Positions 18,627-27,097 of a DNA stretch of 64,000 nt are shown here, one piece after another. Numbering within the stretch: the first letter of the stretch is position 1; every line of letters starts with the position of its first letter. The stretch is taken from assembly GCF_030695065.1 (NCBI RefSeq), contig NZ_JAUYTR010000011.1:62001-126000 (forward strand). Direction: 5' to 3'. The notes beneath the pieces were generated by a model, which did no database searches, was not told where the DNA came from, and saw only the letters and a program-made list of their open reading frames with translations. This DNA is from Sediminibacterium sp. (GTDB lineage: Bacteria; Bacteroidota; Bacteroidia; Chitinophagales; Chitinophagaceae). Both the position numbers and the translations under genes were made by a program.

Positions 18627-19484
18627 ATGAAAATATTCGCACAAATTGATCAACTAAAAGCTTTTTTAAAAGAGGAGAATCAAACCAAATTAATTGGTTT
18701 TGTTCCAACCATGGGCGCTTTACATGAAGGTCATCTGAAATTAGTAGAAAAGTCCATTCAAGAAAACGACCTTACAGTTTGTAGCATTTTTGTAAACAAA
18801 ATACAATTTAACAACGAAGAGGACTTTGCTAAATATCCTAATACGTTAGAAGAAGACATCCAACTACTAGAAAGTATTGGATGCAATTGCTTATTTGCAC
18901 CAGATCACTCAACTATTTATCCAGAAGGATATAGGTTAAAAGAATATAGCTTAGGAGATATTGAATATGTTTTAGAAGGCTCTTACCGGCCTGGTCATTT
19001 TCAAGGAGTTTGTAATGTAGTGAACAGATTATTAGGTATTATTCAACCTGACCGCTTATACCTTGGTTTAAAAGACTTTCAACAATGCAAAGTGATAGAA
19101 AAAATGACTCAATTAGTTTGTTTAGAACGAAAACTGGAATTGAAATTTTGTGAAACTATTAGAAATAACGATGGATTAGCGTTGAGTAGTAGAAATAAAC
19201 GATTAAGTGTAGAGGGTATAAATAAAGCAACAATATTAATCAAAATTTTAAACCAAGCTAGGGAAAAAATACTTGCTGCGAAAGAATCAATAGACTTAAC
19301 GTTATTAGGTCAAGAATCAATTAAAAAAATATTGAATAGCGGCTTTGATTCTGTTGATTATTTTGCATTTGTAAATGAACATTTTGAAGTGATAGATTTA
19401 ACATCAAACAAGAATAAACCATCAACTATCTTAACAGCTGGCACCATTGAAGGTGTAAGGCTAATAGACAATATTAAAATTTAA
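18627..19484 (+). CDS. panC: pantothenate synthetase PanC
   Basis: A 285-residue ligase that joins pantoate and beta-alanine using ATP. FVPTMGALHEGHLKLV carries the HIGH-like nucleotide-binding motif; SIFVNKIQFN, FQGVCNVVNRL and SSRNKRLS are further family blocks. The length matches PanC. It is four bases upstream of panB on the same strand and diverges from coaBC. No panD or panE is in the window. Confidence 0.96.
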   Translation: MKIFAQIDQLKAFLKEENQTKLIGFVPTMGALHEGHLKLVEKSIQENDLTVCSIFVNKIQFNNEEDFAKYPNTLEEDIQLLESIGCNCLFAPDHSTIYPEGYRLKEYSLGDIEYVLEGSYRPGHFQGVCNVVNRLLGIIQPDRLYLGLKDFQQCKVIEKMTQLVCLERKLELKFCETIRNNDGLALSSRNKRLSVEGINKATILIKILNQAREKILAAKESIDLTLLGQESIKKILNSGFDSVDYFAFVNEHFEVIDLTSNKNKPSTILTAGTIEGVRLIDNIKI

Positions 19485-19488
19485 ATAA

Positions 19489-20292
19489 ATGACTTTCCGT
19501 AAAAAAACAATAAAAACCCTGTTTCAAATGAAACAGAATGGACAACCAATCAGTATGCTCACTGCTTATGATTATACATTTGCAAGCATACTAGACGCAG
19601 CAGAAATTGATATTATTCTAGTTGGCGATAGTTTATCAAATGTATTTCAAGGGAACGAAACCACTTTACCAGTTACTTTAGAAGAAATGATTTATCATGG
19701 GAAAGCGGTGATGAAAGGAGTTAAACAAGCATTCGTAGTAATAGATTTACCATTTGGCTCTTACCAAGTAAATGATTCTGAAGCATTAAAAAATGCCATA
19801 CAACTCTTAAAAAATACCAATGCACAAGCAGTTAAATTAGAAGGTGGTCAAGAAATGACCACCACAATTACTAAGATGGTTCAAGCTGGTATACCAGTAA
19901 TGGGTCATTTAGGATTGACGCCACAGAGCATTCATCAGCTAGGATCCTATGAATTACAAGCAACTTCTCAAGCATCAAAAGACCGATTAAAAGCAGATGC
20001 TACTGCTTTAGAACAAGCTGGTTGTTTTGCAATTGTACTAGAAAAAATTCCAGCTGATTTAGCCACTGAAATTGCGACTTCAATGTCAATTCCAGTTATA
20101 GGAATTGGAGCAGGAAATGGTTGTGATGGACAAGTATTGGTAATTAATGATTTATTGGGCCTAGATGAATCATTTAAGCCAAAATTTGTTAGAAATTATT
20201 TAAACTTAAATACATCTATTTTAGAAGCTGTTAAATTATACATCAAAGATGTAAAAAAGAAAGATTTTCCAAATTCAAATGAATCTTATTGA
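19489..20292 (+). CDS. panB: 3-methyl-2-oxobutanoate hydroxymethyltransferase PanB
   Basis: A 267-residue TIM-barrel enzyme that transfers a hydroxymethyl group from 5,10-methylene-tetrahydrofolate to 2-oxoisovalerate, making ketopantoate. MLTAYDYTFASILDAAEID, LVGDSLSNVFQG, VKLEGG and VMGHLGLTPQS are diagnostic, with the metal-binding aspartate in LVGDS. It forms a two-gene unit with panC, with panC preceding panB as in many Bacteroidota. It ends 29 bases before the convergent ABC permease gene. Confidence 0.96.
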   Translation: MTFRKKTIKTLFQMKQNGQPISMLTAYDYTFASILDAAEIDIILVGDSLSNVFQGNETTLPVTLEEMIYHGKAVMKGVKQAFVVIDLPFGSYQVNDSEALKNAIQLLKNTNAQAVKLEGGQEMTTTITKMVQAGIPVMGHLGLTPQSIHQLGSYELQATSQASKDRLKADATALEQAGCFAIVLEKIPADLATEIATSMSIPVIGIGAGNGCDGQVLVINDLLGLDESFKPKFVRNYLNLNTSILEAVKLYIKDVKKKDFPNSNESY

Positions 20293-20321
20293 TTTATAAA
20301 ATCAAACGACTATAATTAGAA

Positions 20322-21440
20322 CTAAGATCTTTTATGATAACTGAGTACAGCCCAAGTATTTATAAATATGGCGTAAATAACCATTATGAGTAATTGGGGC
20401 GCTATATCATTTATTCTACTACCTTTTAGCACAACCATTCGCATAACTTCAATAAAATAAGAGATTGGATTCAGTCTTGTAAACCATCTAGCCCAAATGG
20501 GCATACTGTCTATACTGGTATATAATCCACCCATTAGTACAAAAATCATCATAATGAAAAATGTGACCAACATAGCTTGTTGTTGATTTTCAGAGTAAGA
20601 AGATATTAATAATCCAATTCCAAGAATAACCATTAAATAAATAGCAGCAAATACATATAAAGTAAAATATGAGCCAAGTGGTATGATTCCATAAACCAGC
20701 CATGCAATTAAAAAACCTACACTTATTACCACTATTCCAATGACCCAAAACGGAATTAACTTCCCCAATATAAAATGGGCTTTTTTGATAGGGGTTACAT
20801 TAATCTGTTCTATTGTACCCATTTCCTTTTCGCGAACAATATTGATAGAAGAAAGATTCATACCTACAATAGTAATGAGTAAAACCAATATACCTGGAAC
20901 CATGAATATTTTATAATTCATTTTAGGATTATACCAATTGGAAGAACTTATTTCTATGATGGGCATTTCCGTAAATCTTCCAGGGGTAAGGGTTTCAATT
21001 CTAAAATCAGCATTATACGCTTGTACTATATTCGTTAAATAGGCTGCTCCTAAATTTGCCTTCACGCCGTTGATGGCATTTACTGCAAGAAAAAGTTTTG
21101 ACTCTTTTTCATTGTATAAATTAACTTCAAAATTTTTAGGGATTTCTAAAATCAAATCAGCTTTGTCATTTTCAATGGATTCCATTGCTGCATCAAAATC
21201 ATTATCGTAACTCACTAATTTAAAATAATTAGAGGCTGTTATTTTTTGAACCAATTGATTCGATACAGCAGAATGATCTCTATCAATCACGGCAATATTA
21301 ATATTTTTTATTTCATAATCAGCTGCCATTGGTAACATAATCAGCTGTATTACCGGCATAATAAAAATCACTTTCAAAATAGCCGGGTTCCTAAATATTT
21401 GTTTGAACTCTTTTTCGAGAATATAGCGTAATGGACTCAT
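20322..21440 (-). CDS. ABC-2 type transporter permease (YbhR-like)
   Basis: A 372-residue ABC-2 permease. One N-terminal membrane helix (about 23-40) precedes a large periplasmic domain (about 45-175), and five to six C-terminal helices follow. The cytoplasmic segment NIVREKEMGTIEQINVTPI is typical of YhhJ/YbhR-type exporters. It overlaps the preceding permease gene by four bases (ATGA) and is the last gene of the operon. With the second permease it would form the heterodimeric channel of a YbhFSR-type exporter (drugs, cations or toxicants in the known family). Confidence 0.9.
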   Translation of the reverse strand: MSPLRYILEKEFKQIFRNPAILKVIFIMPVIQLIMLPMAADYEIKNINIAVIDRDHSAVSNQLVQKITASNYFKLVSYDNDFDAAMESIENDKADLILEIPKNFEVNLYNEKESKLFLAVNAINGVKANLGAAYLTNIVQAYNADFRIETLTPGRFTEMPIIEISSSNWYNPKMNYKIFMVPGILVLLITIVGMNLSSINIVREKEMGTIEQINVTPIKKAHFILGKLIPFWVIGIVVISVGFLIAWLVYGIIPLGSYFTLYVFAAIYLMVILGIGLLISSYSENQQQAMLVTFFIMMIFVLMGGLYTSIDSMPIWARWFTRLNPISYFIEVMRMVVLKGSRINDIAPQLLIMVIYAIFINTWAVLSYHKRS

Positions 21441-22543
21441 GCTAATCTGATTTTAAACTTTTTAATTGCCATGGTAAAAAAGAAAATCATCATCATAAAT
21501 AAAATCAGAGTTTCTTTCCAAACCAATTGAATGCCTACACCTTTAATCATTACCGACTTCACTATAATGAAAAACCATTTTGCAGGTATAATATTTGAAA
21601 CAATTCTTAATGGCAAGGGCATATTTTCAATTGGAAAAATAAATCCACTAAACATGACCGTTGGCAAAAACATAACAATAAGTGATATAAACATAGCTGA
21701 TTGTTGAGAGTCAGTTCCAGCGGAAATAAGTAATCCCAATCCTAAAGAAACCATAATAAAAAGCGCACTCTCGGCATATAGCAATACCAAACTGCCGTTT
21801 ATAGGCACATCTAAAACAAAATAACTAAGTAATAAAATGGTAGTAATATTAATTATAGAAAGCAATAAATAAGGAACAGCTTTAGCTAAAATTATTTTAA
21901 TAGGATTTATTGGTGAAGTGAGTAGAATTTCCATATTACCCAATTCTTTTTCCTTAACAACGGTTAAAGCTGTCATCATTGTACAAACCAATAATAATAC
22001 CATTGCCATCACTCCAGGAACAAAATTATATGCCCCTTTCAGCTGGGGATTATACATCATTCTAGTATCTACCTCCATTTTGTAAGGAATGATATTGTTC
22101 GGATTCAACTCTTTTTGAAAATCTTGTATGATAACAGAAAGGTAATTGGTAAGTGCGGTTGCCACATTCGGATCTGTAGCATCTGTGATAATTTGAAGTT
22201 GACCTTTATTTTGAGCAATTAAAGCTGGCGCAAAATCATGAGGTATAATTAATGCAACTTTTACTGTTCCTTTTTTAAACAGCTGATCTATAATGGAAGG
22301 ATCTTTCGTTTGGCTATACAACTCAAAATAAGCGCTTGATTCTATTTTTTCCACCAACTTCATAGCAGTAGCAGAAGTAGACTGGTTTACTATAACAATG
22401 CGGGTATTTTTTACTTCATTGGTTAGTGCAAAACCAAAAATAATAATTTGTACCATGGGCATACCCAATAAAATAAACAGGGTTTTCCGATCCCGAAAAA
22501 TATGGTAAAATTCTTTGACTATAAAATGATAAAACTGTTTCAT
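21437..22543 (-). CDS. ABC-2 type transporter permease (YbhS-like)
   Basis: A 368-residue ABC-2 permease, paralogue of the next gene, with the same layout: one N-terminal helix, a periplasmic domain and a C-terminal helical block after VVKEKELGNMEILLTSPI. An upstream ATG at 22606 would add 21 residues and overlap the ATPase gene. The ATG at 22541-22543 begins MKQFYHFIVKEF, lies two bases after the ATPase stop and gives the normal family N-terminus, so it is chosen. Confidence 0.9.
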   Translation of the reverse strand: MKQFYHFIVKEFYHIFRDRKTLFILLGMPMVQIIIFGFALTNEVKNTRIVIVNQSTSATAMKLVEKIESSAYFELYSQTKDPSIIDQLFKKGTVKVALIIPHDFAPALIAQNKGQLQIITDATDPNVATALTNYLSVIIQDFQKELNPNNIIPYKMEVDTRMMYNPQLKGAYNFVPGVMAMVLLLVCTMMTALTVVKEKELGNMEILLTSPINPIKIILAKAVPYLLLSIINITTILLLSYFVLDVPINGSLVLLYAESALFIMVSLGLGLLISAGTDSQQSAMFISLIVMFLPTVMFSGFIFPIENMPLPLRIVSNIIPAKWFFIIVKSVMIKGVGIQLVWKETLILFMMMIFFFTMAIKKFKIRLA

Positions 22544-22544
22544 G

Positions 22545-23285
22545 CTATTCAATTCTTTTTGCTTTTCGAGCCAGATGAAGAAAAACTTCATCCATACTTT
22601 TTGCATTAAAAGTCTTTTTTAAATTGCCAGGTGAGTCCAGCGCTTCAATTTTCCCATCTACCATAATTGAAACACGATTACAATATTCTGCTTCATCCAT
22701 ATAGTGTGTAGTAACAAAAATAGTGATGCCAATAGCCGCCGCATCGTAAATAAGATTCCAGAACTCTCTTCTGGTAATAGGATCCACTCCGCCTGTAGGC
22801 TCATCTAAAAAAACAATTTGAGGTTCATGAAAAATAGCCACTGAGAAAGCTAATTTTTGCTTCCACCCAAGTGGTAATTGACTTACCAGCATATCTGCTT
22901 CTTTTTCTAATACCAACTGCTGCAATAACTGATTGGTCTTATCTTTTATTTTTTGTGGCGCAATGCCATAAATACCGGCATAAAATTTAATATTCTCTCT
23001 CACTGTTAAATCTTCATATAAAGAGAATTTTTGACTCATGTACCCAATATTTTTTTTTATTGATTCGTTTTCCTTGTAAACATCAAAACCTGCTACAGAT
23101 GCTTGCCCACTTGTTGGCATAGATAATCCACATAACATTTTCATTGCAGTTGTTTTACCGGCACCATTAGCCCCCAAAAATCCAAATATCTCTCCTTTAG
23201 CAACTTCAAAACTGATATCATCTACCGCTTTAAACTGCCCAAATTGTTTAGATAAATTATTTACTACAATGGCATTTTTATTCAT
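22545..23285 (-). CDS. ABC transporter ATP-binding protein (C-terminal YbhF half-like)
   Basis: A 246-residue ABC ATPase with Walker A GANGAGKTT, Q-loop around YMSQKFSLYEDLTV, Walker B IVFLDEPTGGVDP and H-loop THYMDEAEYC. The ABC signature is degenerate: LPLGWKQKL instead of LSGGxxQ. The same degenerate form is characteristic of the second nucleotide-binding half of E. coli YbhF, so this gene corresponds to one half of a split YbhF. It overlaps the other ATPase gene by eight bases. One catalytic site of the pair is therefore probably weak or non-canonical. Confidence 0.92.
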   Translation of the reverse strand: MNKNAIVVNNLSKQFGQFKAVDDISFEVAKGEIFGFLGANGAGKTTAMKMLCGLSMPTSGQASVAGFDVYKENESIKKNIGYMSQKFSLYEDLTVRENIKFYAGIYGIAPQKIKDKTNQLLQQLVLEKEADMLVSQLPLGWKQKLAFSVAIFHEPQIVFLDEPTGGVDPITRREFWNLIYDAAAIGITIFVTTHYMDEAEYCNRVSIMVDGKIEALDSPGNLKKTFNAKSMDEVFLHLARKAKRIE

Positions 23286-24207
23286 GATGCTGCATTAAAT
23301 GGATGAACAGATCTTCTATATTGGGTTTTATTTTATTGATAGTTACGCTTAGAGGCAAAACAGGAAGAACATCTTTTTCTTTCATTACCAAATGATGGTG
23401 CTCTCCAAAAGGATAAATCCTTTCTACAGAGGGATCTTTTTCTAATTCTCTTAATAGCTGTAACATATTTGCACCCTTTATAGCATAAATTGGATTGGTG
23501 AATTTATTTACCATTTGAGCAGGTGTGTCAACATCCAATATTTTACCTTCCTGAATTAAAGCTACTTGATCACAAAGTGTTGCTTCGTCCATATATGGAG
23601 TAGAAACTAAAATTGTAATTCCTTCTTTCTTTAATGATTGTAATATTTCCCAAAACTCTTTTCTAGAAACCGCATCAACCCCTGTTGTAGGTTCATCTAA
23701 GAATAATATAGTTGGCCTATGAATCAATGCACAACATAACGCCAACTTTTGCTTCATTCCACCAGATAACTGACCCGCACGACGATCTTTAAATGGCTCA
23801 ATTTGAACGTAGAGATCTTTAATAAGATCATAATTTTCTTCAAAACTGGTTCCAAATAAACTGGCAAAAAAATCAAGATTTTCTTTGATAGTAAGATCAG
23901 TGTACAAAGAAAATTTCCCTGGCATGTATCCAATTCGCTTTCTAAGTTTTTTATATTCAGTAATCACATTTAAACCGTCTACCCAAATTTCTCCGCTATC
24001 AGGTAATAAAAGGGAAGTCAATATTCTAAACAAGGAAGTTTTGCCAGAACCGTCTGGTCCAATTAATCCAAACAAAGTTCCAGCTTGAATAGTCAAATTA
24101 ATATTTTCTAGTGCAGGAGTTTTCTTTTTCCCAACAATATAAGACTTGTTCACAGCAGTAACCTTAATGGCAATATCACTAGAATTTAACTTCACCATAC
24201 ATACCAA
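23278..24207 (-). CDS. ABC transporter ATP-binding protein (N-terminal YbhF half-like)
   Basis: A 309-residue ABC ATPase with Walker A GPDGSGKTS, a canonical signature LSGGMKQKLAL, Walker B ILFLDEPTTGVDA and the switch motif STPYMDEATLC. After the ATPase core (about residues 10-225) comes an extra C-terminal domain of about 80 residues, as in multidrug-type ATPases. The first ATG (24207) and a second at 24198 (Met4) are both possible; either way the start lies inside the 3' end of the membrane fusion gene. It pairs with the degenerate-signature ATPase downstream. Confidence 0.92.
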   Translation of the reverse strand: MVCMVKLNSSDIAIKVTAVNKSYIVGKKKTPALENINLTIQAGTLFGLIGPDGSGKTSLFRILTSLLLPDSGEIWVDGLNVITEYKKLRKRIGYMPGKFSLYTDLTIKENLDFFASLFGTSFEENYDLIKDLYVQIEPFKDRRAGQLSGGMKQKLALCCALIHRPTILFLDEPTTGVDAVSRKEFWEILQSLKKEGITILVSTPYMDEATLCDQVALIQEGKILDVDTPAQMVNKFTNPIYAIKGANMLQLLRELEKDPSVERIYPFGEHHHLVMKEKDVLPVLPLSVTINKIKPNIEDLFIHLMQHHE

Positions 24208-25108
24208 TTTTTAGTAACCCATCATTCTTTACCAATATTTTTACCGCATATACCAAATTTGCACGTTCATCTTTTGTTTGAATTGTCTTAGGGGTAAATT
24301 CTGCTTTGGAAGCAATAGCACTAATTTTTCCAGCCAACTCTGTGTATTCGTCTTTGTTTTTATCTACAAAAACTTTAACCAGCTGACCTATTTTGATATT
24401 GGCTAATTGATCCCCAGTTACATATACCCTTAAAGTCATTATTGACAAATCGGCAATTTTATACAAAGGCTTTCCTACTCCTATCATTTCGCCTTGTTCA
24501 ACATAAGTAGTTAATACAACTCCATTAATGGGATTGGTAACCGTTGATTTATTAATTAGATCTTGGACTTGGTCAATTCTTCTCTGCATAGGATCTTCTT
24601 CACTTAAAACAGCTCTATTTTGGGTACCAATTGTAGATTCTTGCACTTTAATTTGCTGTTTTGTAACATTTACTTGCTTTTGAACAGATTCAATTTGAAA
24701 CAACAAATCATCTAATTGCTTTTGGGTTGCAGCATCACTTTTTAACAACTGTTCAATCCTATTTTTTTCAAAATGCAAATTCTTCAACTGCGTATTTTGT
24801 ACTTCTATTTGATTTTTCAGCAATTCAATTTGAGGAGCAACATCTACCATTTTTTGATTTAATGCATTTAATGAAGATCGTAATTGTGCTCTTTGAAGTA
24901 ATAAATTGTTTGAATCAACTTGAGCAACAATTTGGTTTTGTATCAAACTATCCCCTTCACTAATTTCAAATGCAAGAATCTTACCTGGCACTTCAGATGA
25001 AACCATTACTTCGTCTGACTCAAATACGCCTTGCGCATCAAATTTTCCATTTTTGGGTGCACAGCTAAAAAAGAGCATCGTGATAAAAATCCATAGTATA
25101 TTTTTCAT
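24179..25108 (-). CDS. HlyD-family membrane fusion lipoprotein (YbhG-like)
   Basis: A 309-residue periplasmic adaptor. The signal peptide ends in LFFSC, giving a lipidated cysteine at residue 16. A biotinyl-lipoyl-like segment (about 30-70), a long coiled-coil hairpin (about 70-185, rich in Q, L and N) and a beta-barrel part with VVLTTYVEQGEMIGVGKPLY follow, the standard adaptor order. It sits between the TolC-like gene (4 bases upstream) and the ATPases, so it should bridge the inner-membrane ABC exporter and the outer-membrane channel. Confidence 0.92.
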   Translation of the reverse strand: MKNILWIFITMLFFSCAPKNGKFDAQGVFESDEVMVSSEVPGKILAFEISEGDSLIQNQIVAQVDSNNLLLQRAQLRSSLNALNQKMVDVAPQIELLKNQIEVQNTQLKNLHFEKNRIEQLLKSDAATQKQLDDLLFQIESVQKQVNVTKQQIKVQESTIGTQNRAVLSEEDPMQRRIDQVQDLINKSTVTNPINGVVLTTYVEQGEMIGVGKPLYKIADLSIMTLRVYVTGDQLANIKIGQLVKVFVDKNKDEYTELAGKISAIASKAEFTPKTIQTKDERANLVYAVKILVKNDGLLKIGMYGEVKF

Positions 25109-25112
25109 TTGC

Positions 25113-26375
25113 TTAATTTTTCCCTTTGATTAATTGGTATTGTAATTTTGATTGTATTAATTGGGTTTGGTGTTGAACAAAAGCTTGATTGGCTAAATCA
25201 AATTCACTTATTTCTTTTAAATAATCATTCGCAGTAATAACACCGTTATTCAATTGAACCAAACTGGTATTTTTAATCTGTTCCCTTATTTCAATAATTT
25301 GTTTATCGGTGGTCAATAGTTTTTCAAGCTTATTTATTTCATCTAATTGTTGCTTCAGCTGAATATTATTATTTAACTCATAGGTTTCTTTTTCGTTTTG
25401 TACCAACTTAACTTGGTTAGTTAAAATAGTTTTCTCCTTTTTGGCCGTATAATAGCCACCTAAAGACCACTGCAACTTTAATCCACCAATTCCAAACCAA
25501 CTAAAATCATTGTTAAGCATATTCAATGCCGGCCTACCAAATCCAGTTTGTACAAAAGCTCCAAGTTTTGGATTAGTCTTTACATCTACCAATGCCAATT
25601 GTGTTTCAATGCTATTTTTTTGAGCATCAAATAATAATATCTCTGGTCTAATTGATGCGGTGCTTTTCATTTCATCAAATTGAACCACAGGTAGTTCAAA
25701 AATTGCTTTATCTGAAATTGAAATATTGGCCAGAAGCGCCATCGCGTCTAAAAGTGTTCTTTTTGCAGCCAAAGCCTCTTCCTTTTTTTGCCCATTTTTT
25801 AAAAGTTGTGCCTTAATTTGTAGCACATTGTTTTTAAATACTAAACCATTATTTAATAAAGCTTCTACTTTTTGCAAAGCATTATTTAAATCTTGATTAA
25901 TAATGTCAATTTGCTTAACCACTTCATTGGTATATAATATACTGCAATAAATTTGGGTCACCCTTTCTCTAAGTTTATAAATATCCACCTCGTTTTTTAA
26001 CAATTCCACTTTAGAACCAGCTATAACCACATCCTGCATTTTTTTATTCAACCCTCCATCATAAATATTTTGCTGAATATCAACAGTAGCTCTGTATTGA
26101 TCTTTTGACAAAGGGTTGGGAGAAAATCCTGCAATGGGTATATTAATACTGGTTACATCTGACTGGTAAGTTGCTTGCCCGTTCACACTCACCTGTGGAT
26201 ATAATGCTTTTTTAATATTATCGATGTTTAATTCGGCAGTATTATTTAAAATATTAGCCTGTTTTAACAATGGATAATTTTTAATTGAAAGTGCTTCTAA
26301 CGCTTGTATGGTATAGGTTTGCGCTTGTGAAACTCCTTGCATTCCTACGATGAATAAAAAAAATAGTAAACGCAT
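25113..26375 (-). CDS. TolC-family outer membrane efflux protein
   Basis: A 420-residue TolC-type channel subunit with a signal peptide (ending near SQAQ). Two repeats of long amphipathic helices alternate with strand segments; phrases such as VSVNGQATYQSDV, VDIQQNIYDGG and GVITANDYLKEISE are typical. It is the second gene of the exporter operon, six bases after the TetR gene. Having its own TolC suggests that the operon encodes the whole tripartite route from cytoplasm to outside. Confidence 0.92.
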   Translation of the reverse strand: MRLLFFLFIVGMQGVSQAQTYTIQALEALSIKNYPLLKQANILNNTAELNIDNIKKALYPQVSVNGQATYQSDVTSINIPIAGFSPNPLSKDQYRATVDIQQNIYDGGLNKKMQDVVIAGSKVELLKNEVDIYKLRERVTQIYCSILYTNEVVKQIDIINQDLNNALQKVEALLNNGLVFKNNVLQIKAQLLKNGQKKEEALAAKRTLLDAMALLANISISDKAIFELPVVQFDEMKSTASIRPEILLFDAQKNSIETQLALVDVKTNPKLGAFVQTGFGRPALNMLNNDFSWFGIGGLKLQWSLGGYYTAKKEKTILTNQVKLVQNEKETYELNNNIQLKQQLDEINKLEKLLTTDKQIIEIREQIKNTSLVQLNNGVITANDYLKEISEFDLANQAFVQHQTQLIQSKLQYQLIKGKN

Positions 26376-26381
26376 TTGCTA

Positions 26382-26990
26382 TTATATTTTAATTGAATCA
26401 ATTATAAAATGAGGGACAGCTTTAATGCGCTCAAGCATTAACTGATTAAATAATTCTTTGTCAGCTTGCATCCCGATAATAAAAATTGGTTTGAAAACAA
26501 AAGGAAAAACACACATGCTCATCATGTTCAAAATCAATTGTTGGGGATGTATAGGTTTAATATTTCCTAAGCTAACTTCCCTTTTAATTTGAGCTGCTAG
26601 TTTAGGGAAATCAGGCAGATCTCCACCAAACATTTTTTGAATAAAAAGTTCAGGCTGTTTGTTTACTTCACTTAACACAAAAACAGGCACAAAAGGATTA
26701 TCAATTGCCATTGTTATATAAGCTTCACATATTTGGTGAATTTTTTGGTACAAATCCACTTCTTGCTCTATTGCATTTTTTAAAATGGGATGAAACTTTT
26801 TTACTGCATCTAAAAAAACCTCTTCAAATAACAAGTCTTTATTTCTGAAATAATAATGCAACAATGCTTTATTAATGCCAGCTTCATTGGCAATTTCCTG
26901 CATGGTAGCACCATCTTTACCCTTTACTGAAAAAATTGACTTTGCCGCTGTTAGTATGGCAATTTCTGCCTCATTTTTACTTTTAACCAT
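26382..26990 (-). CDS. TetR-family transcriptional regulator of the export operon
   Basis: A 202-residue TetR/AcrR protein. The N-terminal helix-turn-helix is clear: ILTAAKSIFSVKGKDGATMQ, then IANEAGINKALLHYYFRNK. The C-terminal half is a ligand-binding helical domain with no recognisable specificity. It is the first gene of the operon that contains TolC, HlyD, two ATPases and two permeases, matching the E. coli ybh locus, whose first gene is the TetR regulator CecR (YbiH). A perfect 16-base palindrome lies six bases upstream of its start and is the likely operator. Confidence 0.94.
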   Translation of the reverse strand: MVKSKNEAEIAILTAAKSIFSVKGKDGATMQEIANEAGINKALLHYYFRNKDLLFEEVFLDAVKKFHPILKNAIEQEVDLYQKIHQICEAYITMAIDNPFVPVFVLSEVNKQPELFIQKMFGGDLPDFPKLAAQIKREVSLGNIKPIHPQQLILNMMSMCVFPFVFKPIFIIGMQADKELFNQLMLERIKAVPHFIIDSIKI

Positions 26991-26995
26991 TTAGT

Positions 26996-27011
26996 TTAAC
27001 CGTTTGGTTAA
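26996..27011. promoter_or_regulatory. perfect palindrome, candidate TetR operator
   Basis: TTAACCGTTTGGTTAA has two perfect 6-base arms (TTAACC/GGTTAA) around four bases. It ends 6 bases before the TetR start codon. TetR repressors usually bind such palindromes of about 15-20 bases overlapping their own promoter, so autoregulation of the whole exporter operon is the natural reading. No experiment supports this here. Confidence 0.6.
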
Positions 27012-27097
27012 CAAAAGTACATAAGTTTTTCTATCCAAGAAATTTAATTTTTTAAAGCAAAAGCTGGTTAGGTAAGGAAATACTGTTTCCCCAGATA

